This document shows, one piece after another, positions 50,713-63,406 of a stretch of DNA of 64,000 nucleotides. The DNA comes from Sphagnum compactum (taxonomy: Eukaryota; Bryophyta; Sphagnopsida; Sphagnales). The stretch's first letter is position 1. Every line of letters starts with the position of its first letter. The position numbers and the translations under genes were made by a program. The stretch is from assembly GCA_965153455.1 (NCBI GenBank), contig OZ234498.1, positions 16,368,001 to 16,432,000 of the forward strand, read 5' to 3'. The notes beneath the pieces are model-generated. The model was not told where the DNA came from. It worked only from the letters and a program-made list of their open reading frames with translations, and did not search any database.

Positions 50713-52817
50713 CATAAAACTAGAGAAAAGTTAGATATAGCATGGGGTAGGGTTCAATCTTTGAGGCTCTGTTAATAGTGGGTAATGCTAGCCTACAAAG
50801 GACTACACAAATGTGTAATTTTGTGTTGAAAAACACAACACTGGTTACCAATGCTCTTTAAAATGGCTGAAAGGACCAAACTCAGCTGAACCAAAATTGT
50901 GCAGGCTTCTCAGAGTTATAATTCTTGCCACCCATGACAGCTGACCCTTAGGAATGGAGATGGGTGTGGTTGTGAGCAGCCTTTTTTTTTAACATCACCT
51001 AATCTTTCTAGCATCACATGGCACCATTGTTACAACCCCAAAACAATAATGCGTAGGTCGCATCACTCTCATTGAACCTTTAAACCTTTAAACTCCCTTC
51101 TTGCCATCAACACTACCATCACTAAGAAGTTTTTTGTTGTTAAACCTTCCAATATGCACCTTAGTTCACTAGAAACATGCAATGTAAGCTCATTTGCTTA
51201 TCACCAACACTATAATGTTGTTGAGACTTGAGTTATTTGACTTGCATGGTTTAGGTATTAAAAGCTAGAATGGTAATTTGTAAATTGTAAAATCTTTCAT
51301 TCATAAATCCTTGATTCTATGATTGATTCAAGACTTAGGACACTTTTGGAGTTTAAGGTGGCAATGGCATTGGTGTCTAATTTAGTGGTGTCTCATGGGA
51401 AGCTTGAAGGTTCAAGGTGGTGGTGCACATGAGAACAATTTACCAAAAAAGGAGTCCTGGACATTGGATACAAAGCATCCCCCAAAGTTACATTAGTCAC
51501 TCAATGCAAGAACATTCTCTTCTTGAAAAAATTGTCAAAATTTTTGCAAGTCTAAAAAGTTTGCTTCTTTCATTTCAATTGTTGAAGCTTTGTGTGTGTG
51601 TTTCTTTGACAAATTCTACTATTATTATTGAGTCTCTTAACATCAAAATATTTTTCAAGCAAGGAGGCATTGGCAACTTGCTAATCATGGTTTCTTAAGG
51701 TTTTTAGGGTTTAGGTGGCATTGTCCACATAGTGTGCAACTTTTTAAAGTTTTTAGATTCTAAAATGGTTGTTCCTAAATTTTGATTTTTGCATCTTGAT
51801 TATTCGATGTTGAATGCTTTCTATTTTTGAACCAAAGTCCTAATTCATGATTGTCATGTGTTATAAATTTCCAAATCCATATCTTGTGGGTGAAACATAA
51901 CCCACATCCCAAAGGTACAAAAGCTTTAAAACACCATGTTGATCATGCTTAATAAATTACATTTGGATTTTGAGATTGTACGTTGTCATATGTTGTAAAT
52001 TTACATGTTCTAGACTCCAACTTCCAAGCTTTCAATTCCTAAATCCTAATTCTAATTTGTTACGAATTCTTTGATCTTGCTTGTTCAATGGCACATATAT
52101 TCATTCATGATGCTCATTTATTTTTGATTGCATAGTGGTTTAGCATTCATTGAATCCAAAATCCAATGAGTTTTGAATGGACTTCATCATTATTTGTTAT
52201 TTCCTTGCATTCATAATTTTGAAGCTTCATCTTTCAAAGTTTTGTACCTAATTTCTAACAAACTAAAATATTTTAGAATCCAAACTATTGAGTCTAGCCT
52301 ACTGCTTTCATGTTGTTGCAAATTCCTTAATCTTCATTTATTTATTGTCATAACATAAACATTGCATTGTTATAGATAACAACAAAAAATACCATGTCTT
52401 GATTCCTTTCTATGCACTAGGAAATGCACCAAAAAAAACCCTTGTCATTGCTACATGGTGTTCAAGTAAATATTTGTGATTTTGCAAGAATTTGCTTCAG
52501 AAACCTTATTCTTAAAAGATCCAGAAACTTTTGAATCTTCAGTCCTTATTGTTGATTATCATTGTTATAATATCCTTCACCATCTCAATGTCTTACATGT
52601 TGATTCTTGAATCTTGATGTTCATTGCTTGCATTTTGTTTTAACATATCTAGATTTTGGACTGTAGGATTTGGGTATTTTATTTTTTGAAAGCTTCATCT
52701 TTTGTACCTAATTCCTAAGAGTTTTTAAATTAAACTTTCAAGTTTTAAGTATTTCAATCTTCTATCATTTAAGGGTATACGCTTTCAAAACTTGATGATT
52801 GATTTTTCTTTCTGCAA
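50713..52817. other. AT-rich intergenic sequence
   Basis: No gene recognised. The stretch next to 52818 probably belongs to the 5' part of the hAT-like element, but terminal repeats could not be identified. Confidence 0.4.
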
Positions 52818-55065
52818 ATGTCCAAAAATTTCAAGTTCAAGCCAATCTATCATTTGCCTTCATTACCTCAAGATGGGGCAAGTTCATTTTCTTCATTAAA
52901 ATATTATGGTTATGTTTTTCCTAACGAAAAATCACTAGTGGTAGTGTCTGATGAAGCTTGTGAGGACCTATTTAAGCAAAATGCTAAGAAGAAAATAAAA
53001 TTATACGATGGGTCAAGGAAGTTTCAAGATGCTTGGATACCATGCTTACCATTCTAAATCTATAATCCATGAAAAGGGTGCAATGCACCAAGTCATATGT
53101 AAAATTTTCACATCTAATGAAGGAAAAGAAAAGCTTCTAGCTCCAAAGTTGGACAACTTTCTAAAACATGTTGGACATTAGAAATGTTTGGTGTTTTAAT
53201 CAAATGTCAATGTTGGGTCATATTATTTCAACAACAATTCAATGCATTTGAAGAATGAACATGTATGCATTGCTAATTCGCCCCATTCCATCCTAGATTA
53301 AATCTAAATTGGGGTCCCCTTTAATAAAAAATAGAATATGTGCAATTTGTTCAATTTATCACATTCTTGCCCATGGGCGGCCTATGACTGATTACAAAGG
53401 CTTCCATGCTAGTTCCAAATATTGAAAGTAAAAATGTTTCCAAAAAACATTAGTTTGATCTACATCAAGTTGTTGAGGCATGGCATAAATCATGCATATT
53501 ATTTTGTTGGAAGCTACCAAAGCTATATTTGTTGTTGCCACTTACATTGCCATTAGTGTAAATGAAGTTATAGCAATTAACAACACTTAATGGATCTCAA
53601 TCCACTTATATGTGGTCCAAGAGTGGAAGAGGATTCCCATCCTCTTTTGTGTTGAAATAATTGATATATTGTCTTCCACATCTAACAATATCTTTTCTTT
53701 GATGGTTAAGTTTTTGCAAGACTTTGGTGGGCTAAGGTTGGAGGATTTGGGAAGAAAGATGGTTAGTATCATGGGCTACGATAGTAATGTCTTCCAAGGT
53801 AATTAAACCAGTGTCACATTGCAATTCAAAGAAAAGGTTGCCCCTTTTTTGAAAAGAGTTCATTGTTTTGCCCACAAAATGAATATAATTGTGTTCACAT
53901 TCTTAGCACTAGATTTGGTGCGTCAATTCAAATCTTTCTTGAAAAAATTGTATGTGTTTTTTCCTCATAGCCCAAAAACTTGGTGGATTTCCATGTTTTC
54001 TCTAGCAAAGAAGGTGTATGTTGAATATCACCTTTCGATTATTAAGAGGCATGCTGAATTTGCAATGAATGAGGTTGTTTTGAAGAACTTAAATTCATTA
54101 TGTAATGTTGAACTCATTTTGGGATTGCCTTGTATCTTGCCTTCACTTAAATGTGTGCATATGTTGATAAAATTTACATAAAGCAAGGATAAGTTTGTTT
54201 ATAACTTTGTGAACATTATGAAATTGGCCTAACAAAAGTTGTTTAAGCTTTACTACGATCGTTTTACTAAGCATGACAATCCAACATTTGATCATTTCAA
54301 AAAAAAATTCATTTTATCCAATGACACTTTCCCCATGAATTAGTTATTTGATCTCAATGGTGGTGAGGAAAAAATGGATTTTGCATTTTTATTTGTTACA
54401 AGCAAATACCCTATCTATCAAACCAACAACGATGGTTTTGTTGGTTTTTGAGCTCATCACTAAAAATGCTTTCAACAAGGTTATCACCCAAGTGAAAAAT
54501 TAGTGTGAAGGGGCCATCTTGGCATCTTGTTGTAAAACTTGAACAATACTTCCTTGAACATGAGGTTATGACAACTGTTAATGTGGTTTATCCACAATTT
54601 TAAGCTATGAATCTGTGCAACATGTAGAGATAATTTTCATTCACATAATTGATTTGAAGGCCACTTTTTATATCCCTTGGAAGTTGGGTGATGGTGGCAA
54701 AGTTGTGTTAACCTTCTTTTCTACTAAACACAACCTTGATTTGCATTTATTTTTTCAAGATGATAATGGTTCATAACTTTGAAACAATATTGCATGAAAA
54801 AAATGAATTAAACCCAATTACTAAGCTTTGGCGTAAGATTTTTGCATCTACCATTTTCAACCATAAGCTTTCAACATACATTAAATTGGCTAAGATTGCC
54901 ATTGTCCAAGTGTTGAAGGGATTACTGAAGACAAATGAACTTTCAATGTTCTTAGTTTCATGAAGAACAAATTCCAAAATTAGTTGAACACTCACTTGGG
55001 TTTTTACACCATGTTTTATAGTCAATGTTTTTTTATTTTACAAAATTTTCCTTATGACCATGCCA
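52818..55065 (+). mobile_element. hAT-like transposase fossil (copy 2, plus strand)
   Basis: Colinear fragments in changing frames match a plant hAT/ZNF862-like transposase. In order: MSKNFKFKPIYHLP; KFQDAWIPCLPF and, after a frameshift, MHQVICKIFTSNEGKEKLLA with PKLDNFLKHVGH (zinc-finger region, 53030-53180); YHILAHGRPMTDYKGFH (about 53350); VQEWKRIPILFCVEIIDIL and FLQDFGGLRLEDLG (53600-53770); APFLKRVHCFAHKMNI and SPKTWWISM (53840-53990, the core of the RNase-H-like domain); NGGEEKMDFAFLF (54350); and EHEVMTTVNVVYPQF (54560). Many stops interrupt it, so it is inactive. Termini and target duplications were not found. Confidence 0.78.
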
Positions 55066-55917
55066 TTGCCAAGTGATAAGGCAAATTCCTAGGGGGGACA
55101 TTTAGTGTAAAATTTGGGATTTACATGCGTTAAACAATTATTTTTAAAGGGGGTATTAGATAATTGTCCAACACATTTTTTATCACCCTATTATTATTTC
55201 ATTATTTAGTATATACATATTAAAGCCACCCAATATTAATTATAATCCATTATTACATATTATTACATATTTTATATTATAATTAAATCAATTATTGGAA
55301 TAAATGTACCTTTTTTTCAACTAATTAATTTATAATTTTTACCCAATAACCAATATATTGCACCCTATATTTTTACTTACGTTTTTTTTGTTTTTTTTAC
55401 TAGTGTCTTCCCCAAGAACAAGTTGCAATATTTTGTAGATGCATAAGGGATTTCAAGTTCCTGGAAAGTTGCAATTTGCAAAGTGCAAGGTGGCAAATCA
55501 AATAAGGTCTTAGGATCACTATGCCAAAAATGTCATTTGATGACTAAACCTATATGATTACAAGTGAATAAACAACTAAAAATGGCATAAACAATGAGTC
55601 CAAATCAACTACAAATGGCATAAACGACTAGTATAATTGATAAGGACCAATCATAGAATGTCATTTCTAATAAAGTGAATTATACCATAGTTTTGTTTAT
55701 AACTTGTTTTTTTTATGAACTAGATTTTTCCTAGGTTGATATAATCATCTATTTTTGACCTTTTGTTGATCAAATTGTAAATTTGTAAAGTCATGATAGA
55801 AATTTAAAATCATGATGTATGTTGTGGAATCTAGATATTTGTTTTTTAAGGTTGTGATTTTATTTTAAACTCAAATGTATAAGCTTGTTTTTAAACTAGT
55901 TTTTGGGTGCATGTAGG
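55066..55917. other. AT-rich intergenic sequence
   Basis: No gene recognised. TTACATATTATTACATATTT-like runs occur near 55250. Confidence 0.4.
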
Positions 55918-55974
55918 GCTTGAGCTGTAACGGATAGCACCCCTTTGAAGTTGGTGTTCAAATCCCCTTCAAGC
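55918..55974 (+). repeat. tRNA-like relic
   Basis: GCTTGAG at the start pairs with TTCAAGC at the end (6 of 7). Between them lie an A-box-like TGTAACGGATAGCAC and a B-box-like GTGTTCAAATCCCC. At 57 nt it lacks room for an anticodon arm, so it is a relic or SINE head rather than a tRNA gene. Confidence 0.4.
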
Positions 55975-56599
55975 TATTTAGGAATTGAATATTCCTCATT
56001 GAAGTATAAAAGATTATGATTACTACTAAGTAAATTAATTTGTCAATTGATTCCTTCCATCCATATGCAAGTGTAAAGTTTGTTTTCTATTTGTAAACTT
56101 GTAAGTTGTGATTTGTAACTTATAAGTGTTCACTAATTAGGTTTACTAGAGTCTAGGGTTACACATTTGCTTATATTAGCTTCTAGTTCTAGTGTTATAG
56201 GTAGCAAAATCTTTTTTTTTTTTCAATAACCTTGTAGCCAAATGCATTCCCTTACTAACCCACATGTTACTAATTTTTTTATTTCACTTAGTATGGTTGT
56301 CGCCAATCTATAAACATTTGCAAATGACAATTTGCCAACGTAGCCATTTTTTTAAATAAAAAATTCACCAAGGTAGTTAATAGAATATAAGAAGAAATTT
56401 CATCTTTGAGTTTCTTCTTAAGGACAATGCCTTTTGTAAAGATCCATAGGTAAATTGAAACAAATAAACATGATTACAAATTGGACCCGAGGATTTCAAA
56501 GATTCAAGTATCTTTGATATGTAAATAACATCATGTTGAGTGTTATAGGTAGCAAACAAAATGCCTTGGAAATCCAAAGGGCCATACAAAACTTTATCA
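55975..56599. other. Intergenic sequence
   Basis: No gene or clear repeat recognised. Confidence 0.4.
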
Positions 56600-56880
56600 A
56601 AGAAGAATTGATGTTAGACATGAAGGAACAAAAAGGTCCAAGGGTAGATGCAAATTAGGGTGGTTTAAAAGCGATAAAAGTCCTAGTCCCAAAAGTTCAT
56701 ATTTTAATGCTAAAATGGAAAAAAATTAAATACCAATTTTGAGTGGGCCTTATGTGGTGATTAATCAATTAATAAAGTCCATATGAAAGGCTGCCCATCT
56801 AGACAATTTTTTGACACACATGTTAAGGGCAAAAATATCAATCCAACAAAAAATGACCAAGATAAGAACTTAGGAAAATA
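56600..56880 (+). mobile_element. Possible decayed retroelement integrase tail
   Basis: Broken plus-strand frames read KLGWFKSDKSPSPKS and FEWALCGD...INKVHMKG, resembling the KVLWFDSK / GPYVV / NG stretch at the end of Ty3-type integrases. There are several stops. The match is weak and partial, and no flanking domain supports it. Confidence 0.3.
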
Positions 56881-58379
56881 AGATTCAAATTTGGTCATTC
56901 AAAAGTCCATAGTTATTTGTTGGTTAAAGTTTTTGTTGTAATTTTTCAATCCATATTTGTTTTTCCATCATGTATCATATATTGAGTCCCTATAAAAAAT
57001 ATTGAGATGAAATCAACAAAAAATGCATTTGAATGTTAATGTAAAACCCAAAATATAATCCATATGTTCACTTTAAAAGTCCATTACTATATGAATGGTG
57101 TATGTTTATTCAATTTCACCCCTCAATAAATATTCTTATTCAAGTTGGCAATCTTAATCCATAAATATTTTTATTGAATTGATGATTTTACAATGTGTTT
57201 GTGCCAATTGATTAAAGTACACATTGCAAAAAGTCCAAAAAAGAACAAAAAGTGAGCCACCTTAACTTGCAAAGTCCCCAAATATTTAGTGCAAAGTTAG
57301 AAATGGCCAAATACTTAGGCACATTAGTACCATATTATGGTACCGAAAGTGTTATGAAAACTTTAAGCACTAACAAGGTCACATCAAAATAACCAGACTT
57401 CACTTTATAAAACATTTACAATTAATTATTTTTATTAAAACTTAAAAATTAAAGCCTTGGAACATCAATGCGCAAAACAAAACACCAAAATATTAGCCCA
57501 AACAACTTTCAACTAGAATGATTGGTGGCCCTAGAAAACAAAAACATTGTAACTTATTCTTCATCAATAATTCACAACATTATCAATTATTATTTATTTG
57601 TGAAAATGCATTCTTCCCTATGGACAGTCATGTCCATCTAGTCTTGTGTTTTGACTTTGGCCATAAAAAATGGCTTATAGTTGGCTGAAATTACTTTCCA
57701 CAAGGTCCAAACTTGCAGATCATAACAAATGACCAACTTCAACACAAAAGAAAAAAAAAAGAATTATACAAAGTTAACTTTGAGTTATAATGGAACCACC
57801 TTTGCAATTAGTTGGAATTGAAAGAAAATGAGTGGTTGTGAAGGTAAGGCTCCATGGGATAACAATCAATAAACCATCAAATTGGCCTTTTGATATTCAA
57901 TTCATATTTGTATATTGTTAAGCAATTGAGAACCTAAATCCAAATCAGATCTATGTTTTTTTTACTTTTAAAAATAACCCAACTTGAAACATAACTTGTG
58001 CTTAGTTTGGTTTCAAAATTAAAACCAAACTTGATCCATGGTTCTTAAAATTGTAAATATTGGTCCCAAAATCATCCTTTACGGTGGATGTAAACCCAAA
58101 CTGAAAGTTATTGAAAAAAGTCAAGAACCACCCAACATTGGAATATACCAAATGAATAAATTTATTCTAACAAATCAGCTTGAATTATTCTTCACTAACC
58201 TCAGAAATTTATTTATGGAAAACAACAATGACAATGTTGATGATGTGCGATGACCACTATTATGTTGTTCTTTGATCTTGTTGATAACCTTAAATTTCAC
58301 TTTTTTTAAAAATCAAAATTAAAAGTCTTCAAGTTCCAATTTTTTTAAAAATCATGAAACTTCTAGTTTTAGGATTTTA
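56881..58379. other. AT-rich intergenic sequence
   Basis: No gene recognised. The last bases, TTA at 58377-58379, are the left target duplication of the element that follows. Confidence 0.4.
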
Positions 58380-60417
58380 CACTACATCAAAATGTGTCCT
58401 AATTCACTTTGGGTTTCACTAGATTTTGAGTGAATTTGGACATTTTTATCATGGTGAAATTAGTCAACCCCCTAATGAATGGGGACCATTTGTTACGGAC
58501 AGTGAATTGGTCCACTTGCTAGTTAATTAAATAGGCAGCATGGAAGTCAATTAAATTTAAATTATTTAATGTTTAATGTAATATTTAATATTATTGATAA
58601 TTTCATGAATTATTGACAAGTGTCACTACCTATGTTAAGTTAGAAACCTAGCTTAGGTATATAGGCCATGTAATAAACCTAAGTAGGCGTGGTTAATTTA
58701 CCATTATTGACCACAAACACACCATTTGTGAAGTTTGATCTTTTGACCTCTAGGATGGTGGCAAACACCCCCACCATCAAACCATCACACTTGTTGTGAT
58801 AATGTGTTACATTGCATTTTATTTATCAAATACTTCATTTTAAACATTACAAAAACATAAACTTTGAAAATTCATATTTTATTGAAATTTTGTCGAAATG
58901 AAATGGTTAAAGTTTAATTTAAATTTTTTTCCAATAATGTACATAATTACATTTATTTCCTTTTGAAAGTGTAGCATCATTTGAACAATTTATTTTTTAA
59001 TATCACTATTCAATAACATTTCAATGACCATTCTTTTGAAAAAAAAAAGTTTAATGAATGGATAAGATTTTTTTAATATAATATTATTACCTATGTTAGA
59101 TTACTTTTAATTATCATAGGGCTACTTTTCATTCTAAGTTATTTCCCCCTACATTATTTATGGTTATTTATGGCTATTCTTAATTATTTATGGCTATTTA
59201 TAACTATTTCACCTTAGGTTACTTTCGATTATTTTAAGTTAATTTTGGCTATTTTAGGCTATTTCACTTTGGTTTATTTTCAACTATTATAAGTTATTTT
59301 TTGTTATTGTAGCTATTTCATTTTAGGTTATTTGTGATTATTATAAGTTATTTTTTGTTATTCTAAGTGATTTCATTTTAGGTTATTTTCAACTATGTGA
59401 AGATATTATTGGTTACTTTTGATTATTAAAGGTTATTTCACCTTATGCTATTATTGGTTATTTTAAGTTATATTATCATAGGTATATTTGTGGTTATTCT
59501 ATTGGTTGCTATTGGTGGATATTCTATTGGGGGTCATTTTAAGATGAATTATTATAGGCTATTGGTGGTTATGAATGGCTATTATATTAGTGGCTATTGG
59601 TGACTATTTTATTAATGGTTATTGGTGGCTATTGATGGTTATTCTATTGGTGGCTATTAGTGGCTATTTTATTAATGATTATTGATGGTTATTCTATTGG
59701 TGGTTATTTTTTGTTATTCTAAGTTACATTACGACTATTGGTAGCTATTATAATATAAGTTATTATTGGATATTCTAGGCTATATTATCATAGACTATTG
59801 GTAGTTAATTTATTGTAGGCTATTTTAAATTATGTTTCATAAGTTATTATTGGTTATTCTAGATTATTTTACTTTAAGTCATTATATTATATTTTAAATT
59901 ATATAAAATTGATAAAATAAATAATAAAATAACTCATAACAGTATAAAGTAGAATGACCTTGAATAACCTAAAGTATAACTTGAAATAACATATATTAAC
60001 TTAAAACAAAATAACATAAGGTATAACCTAAGGTTAGTTGAATAATTTAATTTAAAATAACTTAAAGTAAAAACCTATAATAAACTAGCTAGAATACCTT
60101 AAGGTAAAATAACGTGTAATAATTTAGGGTATAATAATTTATAATAACTTATAATAATTTAGGGTACAAGTGAGAATAACTAGGGTAGCTTAAAATAATA
60201 TAGGGCATTTAAAACAACAAAAAAAAAAAGTATTTACCACAATAAATTATAATAGTGAATTATGTCAACTAATAATGAAACACAATCTTTACATAATGAT
60301 ATTATAATGAAATAACTTTAACCATGGTGAAATCACTAAAATGTAGTGTACTTATTTCCCTTTTAAGATCCCATAGTGATTTAGGCTAATGAACTACACC
60401 CCGCTTTTGTACTAATG
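58380..60417 (+). mobile_element. CACTA-like non-autonomous element E (2038 bp) carrying an inverted AT-rich array
   Basis: The left end CACTACATCAAAATGTGTCC with subterminal TTTCACTAGATTTTGAGTGA closely matches the reverse complement of the right end of copy C. The right end (…GGGGTGTAGT on its reverse complement, tip CATTAGTACAAAAGCGG) matches the left-end type of copy C. The flanks are TTA at 58377-58379 and TTA at 60418-60420. The interior has no transposase. It holds the array described at 59090-60220 and words shared with 40890-40990 (GGTATATAGG, CCTAAGTAGG). It is best seen as a long, internally expanded relative of the 116-195-bp copies. Confidence 0.68.
59090..60220. repeat. Inverted array of TTATT/AATAA minisatellite words
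   Basis: From 59090 to about 59900 the plus strand repeats GGTTATTTTAAGTTATT and GGTGGCTATTGGTGGTTATT. From about 59930 to 60220 the complementary words dominate (AATAACTTAAAATAACC, GGTATAACCTAAGG). The centre is very AT-rich near 59880-59930. A transcript could fold into a long imperfect hairpin. It lies wholly inside element E. Confidence 0.8.
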
Positions 60418-60420
60418 TTA

Positions 60421-60790
60421 TAAATTTTTTAAAGAACTTGCAATTGTTTAAATAACCAACAATTTAAGTTAAGTTCTTTGACATGGGTTTGTAAGTGTTT
60501 AAAATTTCATTCAATGGTTGAAATTAATTATATGATTTTGAAAACCTTCGGTCAAACATTAGAAGTCAAAAATTAATTCTTTGATTTTTGTAGAGCCCCA
60601 TTCAAGGGTATACATAAACTTTACTTTTACTCACCAGTTCTAAGTTCCAAACAAAAATATTTGCCAACATTAGTGATGACCAACCCTGGATGGTCACACA
60701 CATGCAAACATTTCTACAAGTTGATATATTAACATGCAAGACCTAGTTGTTTTTTCAATGATAAATCATAAATGAGATGCATGTTTCAAC
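60421..60790. other. Spacer between elements E and C
   Basis: No gene recognised. It ends with AAC, the left target duplication of copy C. Confidence 0.4.
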
Positions 60791-60944
60791 CACTACTACA
60801 AAATGTGGGTGTAGTTCACTAGTCCTCGTTCACTAAACCAGTGAATTCATTACTTTTTCACTAGTCCTCGTTCATTACAATTGGTGAATTCATTCAAAAT
60901 CCAGTGAAATCACTTGGCATACAGGGACACCTTTTGTTGTAGTG
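60791..60944 (+). mobile_element. CACTA-like MITE, copy C (154 bp)
   Basis: The left end CACTACTACAAAATGTGGG and the right end ...CACCTTTTGTTGTAGTG are inverted relatives. The flanks are AAC at 60788-60790 and AAC at 60945-60947. Internal CCAGTGAATTCATT and GAATTCATTCAAAATCCAG are shared with the other copies. It is non-coding. Confidence 0.9.
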
Positions 60945-62235
60945 AACATAACCTTCATGTCTTTCAAGGTGTGAGCAAGGTTCATTGAAATGTGCCACCT
61001 TTGAAACATGCAAACATTTTAGAACTAAGTTTCATCCATGAGCCCCAACCATGGCACCTCGTGCTTGAAACATGTATTTGTTTCAAAGGCCAAGTTTTGG
61101 CCATGCACCGTCATCATGATCCCTTTCCCCATGGCACCTCCATGCTCACCACTTGCATTCCATCATCGCATCTACCTTTCATTATGTCATTTTTGGAGAC
61201 ATGTAAATTCATGGCGGTATCCATTTTTTGTTGAATAGGTTGTCAAAGTCTTTAAATAATTACTTTCATTTCAACACATGTTAGTAAATATCCAAGAGGT
61301 TGTCATAGGCACATTATTGTTCCATGTTTTAGTTAGGGCAAATAGGTTTTGGTTATGACCTATGTTTTTACTTTTTACAAGTGGATCATTTCCATTTCTT
61401 TTGTAGCTTGAGTGTGAATGAGGGAGGAAATGTGCACAATTCTATTATCAAAGCTCTAAAACATTGGCTAATGCAAGGTATTTGTGATCCCCTTTTTTTT
61501 TAAGGGCAATTGTTGTGTTGTTTCACCATTTAATTGTTTTGTTTTGCAAAGAACCATAGTTTAGGACTCCAATGGGGAGAAAATTATTCTTAGATTTAAT
61601 TAGGATAACAAATGTTCAACAATCTTTAAAAACAAAGTTAATTTTTGAGAATGTTAAGATAGACAAAATTATTTTTGTAAAAACATACACTCAAAAAGAA
61701 TGGTTATAGTTGATCAAAGAATGCCACAATAATATTTGAAAAGATAGATCAAAGTTTTTGTGTGTATTGCACATATAAAAAAAATAAAAAACAAGGATCA
61801 ATGAACATTGTCACAAAAGATGTGACAAAGCATTTGATCTAGATGGGAAGCCATTAAAGTTAAAATTTTATCCACCTCTAAGAAATACGACCAAAGGCAT
61901 GCTCCCTTTAAAAGGTGGGAATGTTTTGGATTACAAGGCAAGAGTTGATTAACCATAAGCTAAATTGAGGCATAGTTGACCTCAAATTACATATGGTTCA
62001 CCAATGAGCCCACCTATGCATCACAAAAGGAAGGAGAAGTAGTCATCTTTAAAAATGTTGTTGGATAATGAACCTACAACAAAATGCAACCTTGCCTAAC
62101 AAAAGCATGTGATGAAACATGCCAACCAATTCACTCTACAACAACTTTTGAAGATGGCCCAAACATTACAATAAGCAATATCCAAGGGGACACAAGATGA
62201 TAGGGATTTTACAGGCCCATGAACATAGATAGCCA
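60945..62235. other. Intergenic sequence with weak coding-like relics
   Basis: No gene recognised. Near 61810-61950 the plus strand is open for about 50 codons (CDKAFDLDGKPLKLKFYPPL), which may be an old element or gene remnant. I could not identify a family. Confidence 0.35.
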
Positions 62236-62493
62236 TTGGAACCTAATGTTTTGTCCACATTGAAACTTGAGGTCAAAACCTTAGAACTTTTTACCCCATC
62301 ATCCCACGTAGACAAACCCCCAGTCAAGGTGAAAGAAAGGAAGAAAATACTTGATCGTCAAAAGGTGCATTGTGAAAATGCTACATTATGTGAGGTTGAT
62401 GATGTTTTCAAAGAGTTATCAAGAAGAAAACTAGCTTTTGTAGGGAGGGAAGTAGAAACACCTAGCATTTGGTACCTACTCCAATGGATTTGA
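62236..62493 (+). other. Unrecognised 85-codon open frame
   Basis: This Lys/Glu-rich frame (KPPVKVKERKKILDRQKVHC, then EVDDVFKELSRRKLAFVG) has a composition more protein-like than its neighbours. It could be a piece of the relic at 61810-61950. No function can be suggested. Confidence 0.25.
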
Positions 62494-63406
62494 TCTTGTG
62501 TTTTGGGATTGGAAGTCTAGAATGAAGCACAAATTTGTGAAACGGTTAAGATTATTTGGGTGAAATGAGAACTTCAACTTGGTCTCCTACTCTACGTTTG
62601 GGAAATTCATGCAAGGAAACTAAAAAATAATAATACATTTTCATTTTTTGTTTATGTTTCAAACCATGTTTTGTATCACGTTCCAAGGATAAAGTTTTGA
62701 TTAGTAGTTTAAATATCATTTCCAGTTTTTTTCTAAATTAAAGTAGGTTGAATTAAAAAAAAAGGTTTATAAGTTGCACATAATTTTTCATGTGCTTTGT
62801 TTTCATAGATTTGGGTTTAGTCAATTTGAGGCTTTTGACCACTTGAGATTTTTGTGACCTGAATTTAGTGAGGAATCTAATGGGAAGGAGCTATTTGATA
62901 GATTATGTTAGAACAACAAAGTATAAAAACATTTTCATAAACATTGTAGAATGTTGGAAAGTTTTGGAACAATAAATGAATTAGAAGAAAAAAAAATGAA
63001 ATCTTGCAAGCTCCTCTTCACCCCCATTTCTCTCTTGGGAGCTAGGAAAGGTGCTTCAAGTTAGTGTTTTGTTGTAAACTTAAGAATCAATAAGTATTTT
63101 TACCCCCCAATATCAGTTGACAAATTAAAGGGTGTATTAGTTCTTAACATGATCAACAAAACTCTCCCTTAGTTTTTAAAAATGAACTATGTTGCAAAAT
63201 GTTGCAAGCAAAGTTGCAACAAATAAACATTTATTCATGAAAACCATAACAATCAACAAATTAAATAGACTCTTGCAATAAACGAAGGCTTGTTTGTGAA
63301 GAGAAAGAAAACATGAAAAAACAAAACTTACCATTTCTTCTTTGATGCTTAACATTCATAGGGCGAAAAGCCTACCAATCCATGATAAGGATTTCAAACT
63401 TTCTAC
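62494..63406. other. Intergenic sequence
   Basis: No gene or repeat recognised. Confidence 0.4.
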
